Below are positions 11,816 through 23,319 of a DNA stretch of 64,000 nucleotides, in pieces. A program made the translations under genes and the position numbers. The notes beneath the pieces are model-generated. The model had not been told where the DNA came from. It ran no database searches and saw nothing but the letters and a program-made list of their open reading frames with translations. The stretch spans positions 535,001 to 599,000 of the forward strand of contig NC_064767.1 of the NCBI RefSeq assembly GCF_011397635.1, in the 5' to 3' direction. Position 1 is the first letter of the stretch. The number at the start of each line of letters is the position of its first letter. This DNA is from Epinephelus fuscoguttatus. Taxonomy: Eukaryota; Chordata; Actinopteri; Perciformes; Serranidae.

Positions 11816-13150
11816 TTCCTCCAGGTGCTCTGACATGTTTTCTTTTCAGCGTGGTTCAGGTGCTCTGATATGTTTTAGTTTTTAGGTGTCCCACATGTAT
11901 AAATACACAAAATTATCCTCCAGGTGCTCTGACATGTTCTCCCTGAGAATAATTTCTTTCCAGGTGCTCTGACATGTTCTCCCCGTGTCAGCGTGGGTTT
12001 CCTCCAGGTGCTCTGACATGTTCTCCCCGTGTCAGCGTGGGTTTCCTCCAGGTGCTCTGACATGTTCTCCCTGTGTCAGCGTGGGTTTCCTCCAGGTGCT
12101 CTGACATGTTCTCCCTGTGTCAGCATGGGTTTCCTCCAGGTGCTCTGACATGTTCTCCCTGTGTCAGCGTGGGTTTCCTCCAGGTGCTCTGACATGTTCT
12201 CCCTGTGTCAGCGTGGGTTTCCTCCAGGTGCTCTGACATGTTCTCCCTGTGTCAGCGTGGGTTTCCTCCAGGTGCTCCCACATGTTCTTCTCGTGTCAGT
12301 GTGGGTTTCCTCCAGGTGCTCCCACATGTTCTCCTGTGTCAGCGTGGGTTTCCTCAGGTGCTCTGACATGTTCTCCTGTGTCAGCATGGGTTTCCTCCAG
12401 GTGCTCTGACATGTTCTCCCTGTGTCAGCGTGGGTTTCCTCCAGGTGCTCTGACATGTTCTCCCTGTGTCAGCGTGGGTTTCCTCCAGGTGCTCTGACAT
12501 GTTCTCCCTGTGTCACTGTGGGTTTCCTCCAGGTGCTCTGACATGTTCTCCCTGTGTCAGCGTGGGTTTCCTCCAGGTGCTCTGACATGTTCTCCCTGTG
12601 TCAGCGTGGGTTTCCTCCAGGTGCTATGACATGGTCTCCCTGTGTCAGCATGGGTTTCCTCCAGGTGCTCTGACATGTTCTCCCTGTGTCAGCGTGGGTT
12701 TCCTCCAGGTGCTCACATGTTCTCCTGTGTCAGCGTGGGTTTCTCCCAGGTGCTCTGACATGTTCTCCCTGTGTCAGCGTGGGTTTCCTCCAGGTGCTCT
12801 GACATGTTCTCCCGTGTCAGTGTGGTTTCCTCCAGGTGCTCTGACATGTTCTCCTGTGTCAGCGTGGGTTTCCTCCAGGTGCTCTGACATGTTCTCCCTG
12901 TGTCAGCGTGGGTTTCCTCCAGGTGCTCTGCATGTTCTCCCTGTGTCAGCGTGGGTTTCCTCCAGGTGCTCCCACATGTTCTCCCTGTGTCAGCGTGGGT
13001 TTCCTCCAGGTGCTCTGACATGTTCTCCCTGTGTCAGCGTGGGTTTCCTCCAGGTGCTCTGACATGTTCTCCCTGTGTCAGCGTGGGTTTCCTCCAGGTG
13101 CTCTGACATGTTCTCCCTGTGTCAGCGTGGGTTTCCTCCAGGTGCTCCAG
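11816..13150. repeat. 44-bp minisatellite derived from LINE 3' sequence
   Basis: About 30 tandem units built on CATGTTCTCCCTGTGTCAGC then GTGGGTTTCCTCCAGGTGCT and CTGA. The first units are degenerate and interrupted by AT-rich sequence; the centre is nearly homogeneous. The last unit continues without a break into LINE-like 3' sequence at 13128, which shows where the unit came from. Confidence 0.9.
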
Positions 13151-13392
13151 CTTCCTCCCACAGTCCAAGGACATGCAGGTTAATTGGTGACTCTAAATTG
13201 TCCGTAGGTGTGAATGTGAGTGTGAATGGTTGTCTGTCTCTATGTGTCAGCCCTGTGATAGTCTGGTGACCTGTCCAGGGTGAACCCTGCCTCTCACCCA
13301 GTGTCAGCTGGGATCGGCGCCCCCCCCCCCCCCCCCCCCCGCAACCCTCAAGAGGATGAAGTGGTTAGAAGATGAATGAATGAATGAATGTT
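13128..13392 (+). mobile_element. LINE (L2-like) 3' terminus with GAATG tail
   Basis: It contains TTCCTCCCACAGTCCAAGGA, GACTCTAAATTGTCCGTAGG, TGTGAATGGTTGTCTGTCTC and AAGAGGATGAAGTGGTTAGA, ending in a short (TGAA)n tail. From memory this is one of the commonest teleost dispersed 3' ends, attributed to L2/CR1-type LINEs or SINEs sharing that tail. A 20-base C run (13321-13340) replaces part of the usual sequence. Confidence 0.65.
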
Positions 13393-13895
13393 TAATAAGA
13401 TATTTTTCCCTTAAAAGATATTTCATCAGTTGGTTTTATTTATTTACTTTTTGTATTAAAGATATATTTTTGTTTGATTCATAACAAGTAAACAAAGATT
13501 AACATATTTTAAATTTAAACTAATTTTATAAAAATAAAAAATAAAAATAAATAAATAAATAAAACAGTAAAATATTATTTGACTAAAGTTGTTTGTTCTC
13601 TCCAAACATTTGTATTTGTTTAATCGTTGTGTTTATATTTGTTCATCAATATATTTATTGTGTTTTATTCATTTCTTTATTTATTTTTTAGTTTATTTTT
13701 AGTTGTTTTTGTTTGTTTTGTATTTGTTGTATTTGTGACCTCCGTCCAGCAGGAGGCGCCCTGCGGAGCTCCCTTCACTGCTGCTGTCGTAAAATCTGCC
13801 GCAAAGCAGTGAGCCGTCAGTGAGAACATCACGAGCTGCTCTGTGAGTGTGTGATGATCAATAATCATCAAAGAGTTGATCATAATCGATCGATA
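13393..13895 (+). promoter_or_regulatory. Upstream region of the zinc-finger gene
   Basis: AT-rich to about 13735, then GC-richer around GGCGCCCTGCGGAGCTCC up to the start codon at 13896. A CTCF-like motif lies at 13746-13760. No TATA box in a convincing position was seen. The promoter is inferred only from position and base composition. Confidence 0.3.
13746..13760 (+). promoter_or_regulatory. CTCF-like motif
   Basis: CCAGCAGGAGGCGCC departs from the CTCF core consensus at one informative position. It lies 136 bases before the first codon of the zinc-finger gene, so it could be a promoter-proximal CTCF site. Confidence 0.35.
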
Positions 13896-14002
13896 ATGTG
13901 GTCGAGTGTGGAGCAGCTGGTGCTGGAGGAGTTCATGGTGACGGCGGTGACTGAAATCTGTCAGAGACTCAAAGAGACACGCGAAGAAGAAAAGACTGAG
14001 GT

Positions 14003-14041
<39 letters not shown>

Positions 14042-15792
14042 GAGGGGTATTCCAGAAAGCAGGTTATGTGAAAACTCAGAGTAAGTTAACCCTGAGATGA
14101 GGGAAACTCTGAGTCAGTCACCATGGTAACAGACTCTGTGAACATAACCTGCTCGCTGACAGGTTTTCTTCAATAAACCCTGAGTTTCTCTCTGTCTCCT
14201 CCCTCTTACACGCTGTTTCATTTCCTCATTCATTCAGTCCGTGTCAAAGCTTGTATCGAAGCGCATTCATTAGCGGAGATTTACCGTCTGTCACAGTCTA
14301 AATCCTGCTGGATATTAGTTTGTTACTCAGGACTGTCTGAAGTTACTGAATTTATGCACATCAGTCATTTCTTTGGACATCAGCTTTTGTCTTTACATTC
14401 AAATATTACACAGCGAGAATTCACCCTCAGCTCAGAATCAAACCTCTGTCCTTTTTATATTTATTATTTTTATAACACTGTGCACAAGGATCAGACTGTC
14501 AGTCTGTCAGAGCAGCTCCACATGTTTATTGCACATAATGTGTAGGTCTAATTATTTAAATGTTAAAATGGGTATGAAGCTTTAGACACGTAGTATCAGT
14601 GACTAATGATCTCTATCACTGATGTCACTGGTCGCACTGATGGAACATAACTCCTATAGCCTAATATTGGGGATTATATGTTCATATTTCTGAGTGAGCA
14701 ATGGTGCAGCATTTCACTGTCTTTACATTTACTACATTTGTAGCTGAAATAAAGTCACTGAATGCTGTTGAGTCAAGATACAAATAGATGTGCAACATTT
14801 TCAAATCTACTGTATTTTAACCTCAACGTCTTTTCAGGTGCAAATCACCAAACATATTATTACTGGGTCAGACTGTGAGTTTACAGTCATGTCTTTATGT
14901 CTTTGATCTATAGCCTAGCCTATATGTTTGAAATCTTCTGCCTCCTGTGTTTTCCCCATCAGATTAAACCTGAACAAATATATTATGATATATTATTAAT
15001 ATAATGTAATGTATCTACAGCCTGATACACAGTCAGATTCCACCACTTTATCTTCATTAAGGAAATGTAAGTCTGATAAATGATGAATAAACTTTTTTAT
15101 TAACTTTATGGTTAACTTATTGACACTTTCCTCGCTCTGACTCAGGCTCTTCTTTTAAAGATAAACGTGCACCGTCTGCTACACATGCATTAATATCTCT
15201 ACATCCACTGGATTAAAATGGAGGCGCTGTCTTTTATTTACCTGTTGCCATGGTGAATCGTGGAGTCGTAGCTCCATTGATGATGGCTTTTTATTGTCGG
15301 CTTAACTCAGAGTGAACATACTCAGAGTTGACTGAACTAACTCAGATCAGCTGTTCTGGAACCGGTAACTCAGAGTTTCCCATCTCAGGGTAAATCAGCT
15401 CAGAGTTCAGGGTTAGACTCAGAGTTTGTTGAACCTCCTGCCTGGAATACCCCTCAGATCATTCGTTTAATGATAAAGTGTTAGAACTGACCCGCTGCAG
15501 CTGCACTCTGATCGATTAATCGCTCATTATAAATTATTTATTAACTTCAGTCATTATTATTATTATTTATTTATTTTTCTCCCTTTTTAAATGAATAAAT
15601 TAAATATTTTGTTGATCCTGAAGGGAAGCTGTGATTGGTTACAGTCGCTGTGATGTAAACAAGAAAGAATAATAATAAATAAATACATGTCGTCACATGT
15701 TTGTCCACAATAAAGTCATCTTGATTGATTAGTGTGACGTCACTGGTCCGGACGTGTTTCTATAGCCGCCGCCGCTGAGCGCCGCGTGGCTT

Positions 15793-15840
<48 letters not shown>

Positions 15841-17680
15841 GTAGGAGGAGCTGCTGGCGGTGATGAAGAGGCTCTGTGAGGCGCTCCTGCAGGAGCTGAG
15901 GAGGCTGCTGGAGGAGCAGCAGGAGCTCAGACAACGTGAGGACTGATCGTCAGCATCATGTGATCATGTCATCATGTGATCACGTGTTTACCTCTGTCAT
16001 CTCTCTGTCTCTGCAGACGCCGCCATCGAGCCTCAGCGGGACTCCGCCCCCCCTGCAGCTGAAGGAGACCCTCAGGTGGAGGTCAGCCACCAGTCAGACG
16101 CTCCCGAAGCTGAGAGCAGCCAATCAGAGCAGACGACTACGGCGGGCAGCAGGCGGAGCTTCAGCTGCAGCGTCTGCAGCAGCAGCTTCTCCAGACGGAC
16201 CAACCTGAGCGCTCACCTGCGTGTCCACAGCCGCGAGCGTCCTTTCACCTGCTCCACCTGCGGGAAGACTTTCTCCGCCCGCAGCAGCGTCAGAGTCCAC
16301 CAGCTCACCGTGCACGGCGAGCAGCGGCCCCACAGGTGTCCTCACTGCGGCAAGGTGTTCGGCACCCGCAGCCACCTCAGGACGCACCTGACGTCCAGCT
16401 GGGGACGCCACGGACAGACGCTCACCTGTTCGTCCTGCGGCGAGACGCTGGTGGCGAGGTGCCGCCTCCGAGAGCACAGGCTCACCTGTCAGAAGACAGA
16501 CGACAGGTTCAGGTGTGCAGAGTGCGGGAAGGAGTTCTCCAAACACAGTTACCTGTCTGCGCACCGCAGAGTCCACCTGAAGGACAAACCCTTCAAATGT
16601 CCCACCTGTCAGAAAGGTTTCACCACACGCCGCAGCGTCCACGTCCACCAGCTGACCGTCCACAGAGGACTGAAGCCGTTCACCTGCAGCGTCTGCAGGA
16701 AGACCTTCAGCCAGCGCAGCGGCCTCACGGCTCACCTGAGGACGCACACGGGTGAGCGGCCGCACGCTTGCGAGCAGTGCGGGAACTCTTTCTCCAGCAG
16801 GAGCAGCCTGTCGGTGCACCGCCGCGTCCACACCGGAGAGAAGGCGTTCAGCTGCGACACCTGCGGGAAGAGCTTCAACGTGTCTGCCAACCTGCGGCGC
16901 CACCAGCTCGTCCACTCAGGCCGCCGGGCGTTCACCTGCACCGTGTGTGGCCGCAGCTTCACGCAGGCCGGACACCTGAAGGTGCACCGCACCGTGCACA
17001 GCAGCGAATGGGCGTTCATCTGCAACGCCTGCGGGAAGGGCTTCAGACAGCGCAGCGCCCTGCTGGTGCACGAGCGCGGCCACGCCGGCATCAAACCGCA
17101 CAGCTGCAGCGAGTGCGGAAAACGCTTTTCCTCGTCCACGTCGCTAAGACGCCACCAGCTGGCTCACAGCGGGCAGAGAGCTCACACCTGTGACGAGTGC
17201 GGGAAGAGCTTCACCAGCGCCCACATCCTGAAGACTCACTTGCAGCTGCACGGCGCCAGCAAAGCGTTCTCCTGCGACGTGTGCGGCCGCGGCTACAGCT
17301 CACTGAGCTACCTGAAGACGCACCGCCGCAGCCACTCGGAGGGGAAACTGTTCAGCTGCGCTCAGTGTCAGAAAAGCTTCTCCACGCAGGCCAGCATGAA
17401 GCTGCACGAGCGCACGCACAGTGGAGAGAAACCGTACGTCTGCGAGGTCTGCGGGAAGAGCTTCAGCGTGTCGCAGAACCTCGTCAGACACAAGCGCGTC
17501 CACAGTGGAGAGAAGCCATTTGAGTGCGGCGTCTGCGGAAAGAGATTCAGTCAGAACAACAACCTGAAGTCTCACCAACTGGTTCACACGGGACAGAAAC
17601 CTTTCAGCTGCTCCGCCTGCGCCCGCGGCTTCACCTCCATGAGGAGCCTCCGAGAGCACAAGTGTGTCGCTGCTGAGTGA
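13896..17680 (+). CDS. C2H2 zinc-finger protein with 18 fingers
   Basis: Probable sequence-specific nuclear DNA-binding regulator. Exons: 13896-14000, 15845-15935, 16017-17680 (619 codons plus stop, phases consistent). Exons 1-2 encode a leucine/glutamate-rich, coiled-coil-like N-terminus starting MWSSVEQLVLEE, as in many fish polyzinc-finger proteins, with no KRAB or BTB domain seen. Exon 3 has an acidic linker, then 18 tandem fingers of 28-30 residues from FSCSVC to the end, with TGEKP-type linkers (HTGERP, HTGEKA, HSGEKP). Finger 3 has extra residues between its histidines, finger 4 ends in cysteine in place of the last histidine, and finger 18 is cut short by the stop (HKC). The intron 1 donor is GAG/GTCTCA and its acceptor has no pyrimidine tract. 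The start was chosen because it gives the leader and the correct phase. I cannot name an orthologue. Confidence 0.85.
14005..14039 (+). repeat. (CA)n at zinc-finger intron 1 donor
   Basis: About 17 CA units beginning four bases into the intron whose donor GT is 14001-14002. The partner (TG)n lies at the other end of the same intron. Confidence 0.95.
14042..15454. mobile_element. TIR element (non-autonomous DNA transposon) in intron 1
   Basis: Inverted ends AGGGGTATTCCAGAAAGCAGG on the left and CCTCCTGCCTGGAATACCCCT on the right. Sub-terminal repeats rich in ACTCAGAGTT/AACTCTGAG occur at both ends, and the interior has no transposase frame. Size 1.4 kb. The superfamily is not certain (Harbinger-like by general appearance). 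Confidence 0.7.
15795..15839 (+). repeat. (TG)n at zinc-finger intron 1 acceptor
   Basis: About 22 TG units ending four bases before the GTAG acceptor (15841-15844), so they occupy the normal pyrimidine-tract position. Complementary to the (CA)n tract at the donor. Confidence 0.95.
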
Positions 17681-18221
17681 GTGGCGAGTCAGACAGGAAG
17701 CTGAGGAGCAACCACCTGTCCTGAGAGCGTACGGTCAAGAGCCTCAAACATGAGGTCATGACGACCGTCAGTCCTGGAAACGTTCCCTGAGAGCGGCTGT
17801 CAGGGGTCTCAGGGGGTGGAGCCTATCCCTGCTGTCATTGGGTGAGGGGCGGGGCTCTGTGCCTTGCTGTGAGGCGATGGTGCGAACACCACTGCACCAC
17901 CCAACACTGAAGTTTTGGTTTGAGAGACTCTAAAGAGACAGTTATGACTCATGTTGAAGCTGAATGTCCAGAGAAGAAGAGAAAACATTTAAACGTATAT
18001 TTTGTTTTGTTGTTAAAGCTGCAGCAGACGTTTGTCAGAGAAACAGACTGCACGACTCAAGCTGCTGTTCAGATGTGTCACTTTACAGAAATATTAAAGT
18101 GTGACGTCTCAGATGTTTTTATTCCTCCAGGCTGCATTTATGATCTGAATCTTTCTCCTCCTGAACGTGACCGACTTCCTTCAGTCCGAATCATCCTGGA
18201 AAAGTTTCACTTTAATACTTT

Positions 18222-18227
18222 AATAAA
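18222..18227 (+). terminator. Polyadenylation signal, zinc-finger gene
   Basis: AATAAA about 540 bases after the stop codon. A 105-codon open frame in the intervening 3' UTR (17920-18237) has no recognisable domain and is not called. Another AATAAA-like word lies near 18399. Confidence 0.45.
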
Positions 18228-18608
18228 CTTTAAATAATCTGAACATTTATTTTACAGCAGAGGAAACATTTGGAAGGACAGAGATCAGATCTGAGTCCAC
18301 GATGAGACACGTCCTGTTTCACACCTTCTTTATTTACAGTTTAACGTCATCCATGAGGTCACGTGTCCGTTTGTTGCTTTCAGACTCTGACAGGAAAAAT
18401 AAATCATCAGAGTCGTGTTCAAACTCTGAACCTCCTGGTTTCATACTGCAGGAGGAGAATAAAGATGGAAACTGACATCATCATCATCATCATCATCGCT
18501 CACACTGAAACATGTTTGTAATGTGACTTAAAACCTGAAATTAAAAACACGTTCAATGTTTAAAGTCTCTTTTTTTTATCTTGTCCTTAATCTTGTTCAG
18601 CAGTTGAG

Positions 18609-18722
18609 GCGCCCAGAGGCTCAGTGGGCGGGGCAGCGACCCGTGTACAGAGGCCACAGTGGCTGCAGGTTGCTGACTGTCAGCCCGTCTGTCACACATA
18701 AAAAGCCTAAAAATAATCAGTC
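18609..18722 (+). mobile_element. Degenerate tRNA-derived SINE copy
   Basis: It shares GTGTACAGAGGC, the CAGTGGCTGCAGGTT block and an AAAAAGCC..AAAAATAAT tail with the better copies at 23167 and 48797. The tRNA-like A-box part is eroded. Confidence 0.5.
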
Positions 18723-18743
18723 ATCAGTCCATTCTGTGTGTAA

Positions 18744-19520
18744 AAGACTGGCCACTTTATTAGGAACACTTTGCAAGTACCGGGTTGGACCCCCTTTGCC
18801 TTCAGCACTGCCTTACTTCTTCATGGTGCGTTATCCTGCTGGAAGTAGCCATCAGAAGATGGGTACACTGTGGTCATAAAGGGATGGACACGCTCAGCAA
18901 CAATACTCAGGTAGGCTGTGGTGTTTAAACCATGCTCAGTTGGTACTAAGAAAATCTCCCCCACACCATTACACCACCAGCAGCAGCAGCAGCCTGAAGC
19001 GTTGATACAAGGCAGGATGGATCCATGCTTCCATCTGAATGTGGTTTTTCCAATCTTCTATTGTCCAGTTTTGGTGAGAAAACCCGTGTGAATTGTAGCC
19101 TCAGTTTCCTGTTGTTAGCTGACAGGAGTGGCACCTGGTGTGGTCTTCTGCTGCTGTAGCCCATCTGCTTCAAGGTTGGACAAGGTGTTGTTGCTTCAGA
19201 GATGCTCTTCTGCACACCTTGGTTGGAACCAGTGCTTATTTGACTTCCTGTTGCCTTTCTATCATCTTGAACCAGTCTGGCCATTCTCCTCTGACCTCTG
19301 GCATCAACAAGGCATTTTGGCTCACTGGATATTTGCTCTTTTTGGGACCATCCTCTGTAAACCCTAGAGATGGTTGTGCTGAAAATCCCAGTAAATACTC
19401 AGACCAGCCCGTCTGGCACCAACAACCATGCCACGTTCAAAGTCACTTCAATCACCTTTCTTCATCATTGTGATGCTGCGTTTGAACTTCAGCAGCTCGT
19501 CTTCATCATGTCTACATGAC
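18744..19520 (-). mobile_element. Decayed Tc1-like transposon
   Basis: Minus-strand reading gives eroded Tc1/mariner transposase with recognisable blocks (MARLVQDDRKATGSQI, MGYSSRRPHQVPLLSAN, NRKLRLQF, SMDPSCLVST, GGVMVWG). The segment between VMVWG and the GGTCATAAAGGGATGGACAC end is deleted, so the region carrying the last two catalytic acidic residues is missing. The left end has CCACTTTATTAGGAACA, the TIR of a common fish family; the matching right TIR is lost. Not functional. Confidence 0.8.
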
Positions 19521-19805
19521 TAAATGTTAATGAGCTTTGGAGCCTTTTGTAATATTTCTTCCATTTTTATTTTGTTTAATATTTTGTATTACTTTTTAAA
19601 ACTTTTTTCCACATTATATTTTTTTCTTATATCTTAATCTTTTGATTTATTGTTAAATTTGATATATATAGTATTTGCCGAATTTTTAAACTAAATTTTA
19701 AATCTTTTTTTCTGTGTTTTTATTGTATATCTATATTTATTATATTTTATTTTTTGTTATTTTGATTGTTTTCTCTCTCTCTCTCTCTTTTTTTTTTCTT
19801 GGCTG

Positions 19806-20020
19806 ATGCGTGTGACCGGGGTCTTTTATTTTGAAGTCCCACACCGGAAGCTGTCAGTGGCTCGGTGTAAACACCCCCGGTGGGATGGTGACTGGGTTCT
19901 GTCCGGGTTTAGTCCCTCTGTACCCGGGTTAAACGTCAGCACGGTGACCCGCTCCAGCTCCAGACCAACACCTGATCCGATCCGAGCCGAGTTGAGCCGA
20001 GTGAACCGTCCGAGAGCAGC
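19806..20020 (+). promoter_or_regulatory. apmap: APMAP CpG-rich promoter / 5' UTR region
   Basis: An abrupt switch from T-rich sequence to CpG-rich sequence that continues through exon 1 into intron 1, as at a CpG-type promoter. It contains ACCGGAAG (19843-19850), a consensus ETS/GABP core element common at such promoters. The start codon follows at 20021. The transcription start is not determined. Confidence 0.45.
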
Positions 20021-23000
20021 ATGAATGAGACGGAGGGGCTCCGGTTCCGGCGGGTGCACAGACCGCAGGTCATCACCGACGAGCTGCCGGAGCACCGCTA
20101 CAAGGGATCCGGGTAAGAAACGGAACCGGGACCCGGGGCGGACAGTAACACACGATCACCGAGCGGAACAGGACCGTTACCGTCTCCGGTTCCGCCTCAG
20201 CAGCACCGTGAGGCAGCAGCCGGATGTTTCAGGCTCATTGATTATTGATCAGACAACCGGAAGTGATTCTGTGTGCTTTATTGGTCACAACGTGCTGATT
20301 GCAAACAGGAAATAAAACCGATCTGATTCAGAAACAGACTTCCGGTGTTGAAATTCGTTACCTGCCGAGTATCTGAGCTGACGACGTCACTTAAAGTTAT
20401 TACTCCTTGAAGGCTGATTAAAAATTAAATTAAATAAAGCAGCAGCTGAAGTAATCGAGTACATACTTACTCACTTACTGAATTAAAGTACAGAGTTGGA
20501 GTTCTTGTACTTGAGTATTTTTATTATTCTGCTCTCTCCTCATCTTCACTACATTTATCTGACACTTTAGTTACTTTACAGATTCAGATTACTAATACTA
20601 ATAATAATTGATATAATTAATAATAAATAATGTTTATAAAGTAGATGAAGACATTAAAATCAGAAAAGGGAAATCCAAGGCACTCTTCTTTAAATGTATA
20701 GAAAGCCTTTATTTAAAAAAAATGGCTGTTTCATTTAGAAAAGGTTAAAACATGATGGAAGTGGGTTACAGCCCACGCGTTTCGGCACAAAAGCCTTCTT
20801 CGGGGTGTAACCCTCAGCATAGTTACAGTTACACCCTGAAGAAGGCTAACCCTAACCCTCAGCACAGTTACAGTTACACCCTGAAGAAGGCTAACCCTAA
20901 CCCTCAGCATAGTTACAGTTACACCCTGAAGAAGGCTAACCCTAACCCTCAGCACAGTTACAGTTACACCCTGAAGAAGGCTAACCCTAACCCTCAGCAC
21001 AGTTACAGTTACACCCTGAAGAAGGCTAACCCTAACCCTCAGCACAGTTACAGTTACACCCTGAAGAAGGCTAACCCTAACCCTCAGCACAGTTAATGAA
21101 GAGTGCCTTGGATTTCCCTTTTTTGATGTCAACATTCCCACCAGAGAGCACCTTCGTCACATGATTAGATGAACCTTCTGAGCACTCTGAACTTTCTTTT
21201 TGACATTAAAATCAGCTCCACCTTCACCAGCTACAATATTAAATTCATCAACACATTAGTGCCTCAGTGATTACAGATTACAGATTACTCTGCACACGTT
21301 GGTACTTCATAAGTATTTTAATAATAATACTTTTGTAATTAAGTGCATTTCTGAACGTGGTATTGTTTTATTGCTGCTTTTACTGAAGTACATGATCTGA
21401 GTACTTTTCTCAACACTGGCTAAATCTTTTCACAATGGAGGAGAAGCTAACTAGCTTAGCATAAAACTAAATAGCTTTGCAGATCTCAGCAGCTACCAGC
21501 TCATTAGTTATTTTTAAATTGATATATTGATATCAGTACCGTTATTGATCATAATACTCTGACTGAGAGAAACTCAGCCAAACACTCGACTCCTTTCAGA
21601 TACTCTCTGTAAATAAAGTAAAGTTCAAAGAGTAGAGGACTGAGGATTGATCCCTGAGGAGTAGGGGTGGGACTCTCTAGGCAGCTCACGATTTGATTCA
21701 ATTCCAATTCCAAGGGCAACAATTTCGATTATAAAACGATTCTCAATTCTAAAACGAGCCAGTAAGAAAATTTACACTGGATATTGAAAATCATTATTGT
21801 AATAAAGCTGGGAATACATATCCAGTGCATACAAACTGTATTACTTACTGTGGTTGAGATGACTACACCGGTCTCCACCGGTCCATCCTCCTCATCCACA
21901 AATCTCAACGGGACTCTCCTGTCCCTCGTCGACCTTCTCGACATTTCTCCTCCAGTATTTACAAAACTATAACTGCCTATGACTGTCTATGAACTGTAAA
22001 AACACGAACGTTTGCAAAAAAGATGAACGATGGCAAAACTACGAACCATGGTGAAAACACTCAAAAACATGTCAAAAAACACTCAACAGCTCTAAAAAAA
22101 CCTCAAATACTATTATTTACAACCCTAAATGTCATTTACAAAATAAACACCACCAAAACATCGCTAAATCACTCCAACTTGCTCCTCGTCAGCTGTTACT
22201 CTCCTCCTGCTGTGCTCACTTCCCTCCCCTCCTTCACAGGTAATGACCCTGAGGAGCCCCAGAGTTTAAATAGTAGAGGACCAAGGATTGATCCCTGAGG
22301 AGCCCCAGAGAAAAAAGTGTTCAGTATTCAGAGTGTCAAGTGTTTCCTTGTTTCTCTCCTCTCTCAGCACCTACAGTGGGAAGGTGTTCCAGGTGACTCT
22401 GCTCTCTCTGGGTGGCTTCCTGCTTCTTCCTCTCCTGTTCATCATCCTCATCCTGGAGTCTCCCATCCAGCCTGACGTGTTCAGGTGAGTCAGTCTGCTC
22501 ACAGCAGAACATCTGATTTGTTTGAACACTGCAGCATTAGTAACCTCCATCTGCACATGACCTGACATGTTTGGTCACGTGATCAGTTTAAACCCGACAG
22601 ATTAACTATCTGCTGCCTGCTGCGTGAAATTCTTCTCTTTTAAAATGTTTTACATTTTTCCGATGTTAGCGGATGTGTTTTTATTTCAGGTGAAGCAGCT
22701 GTCAGTAAACTTTGGTTCAGCTTCTTTTTACTCACAAAAACATCAAGTGAACCAAAATATTCCAGCAAAGTCAGGACAGCATTCTCTCCTGTCATTCGTC
22801 AGATGTGTCAGCGGGACGGGGTCACAAAATAAACACCAGATATTAAGTGAATGAAAATTGAGATAAGAAATAAGTCGAGTCGATGTGTGGCTTTCTGCAC
22901 GTCACATGAACTTCAACATCCACAATTAAGGGCAGTTTTTCAACTTGGACTCTTTTCTCCTGTGTTTTGTGTCTCTGACTGATGGGAACAGCAGTTTTTG

Positions 23001-23281
23001 AAATTGCTCCAGTACTGAGAGAGAAATAGGTTATTTTTTTAACCAGAAACAGCACCGAAATCACCATCACCAAACCCACCAGACTGCATTTAAATAATCA
23101 TTTTATCATCATTAAACACACTTTATGCACAGACGACAGAAACAAAATAAAACTCACAGAAACCATCTCAGGGGGCGTCGGTAGCGTAGTGGATAGTGTT
23201 GGCGCCCCATGTACAGAGGCATTGCCTCGCTGCAGTGGTTGCGGGTTTGAGTCTGGCCTGCGACCCTTTGCTGCGTGTCAG

Positions 23282-23319
<38 letters not shown>

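Larger units (their letters stand above)
20664..21122. mobile_element. Short element with 25-bp inverted ends in APMAP intron 1
   Basis: Perfect 25-bp inverted arms at 20664-20688 and 21098-21122 (core GGGAAATCCAAGGCACTCTT). Inside are a fold-back (20763-20813) and a 45-bp tandem array. No protein is encoded. The class is uncertain: the GAAGAAGGC..GCCGAAAC phrase recalls the hammerhead-bearing ends of Penelope-like retroelements, but a DNA-transposon derivative is equally possible. Confidence 0.55.

Noticed and set aside
13320-13340. Poly-C run as a biological signal (i-motif)
   Set aside because: It sits in the usually variable C-rich part of the LINE tail and is a likely slippage or sequencing-sensitive site; no other support.
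16124-16915. Minus-strand 263-codon frame and other frames over the zinc-finger exon
   Set aside because: Antisense or shifted shadows of the finger-encoding exon; no family resemblance.
17920-18237. 105-codon frame downstream of the zinc-finger stop
   Set aside because: Lies in the presumed 3' UTR before AATAAA, no domain, no splice evidence.
20830-21090. Interstitial telomeric repeat
   Set aside because: Only two TAACCC words per 45-bp unit; the period is 45, not 6.
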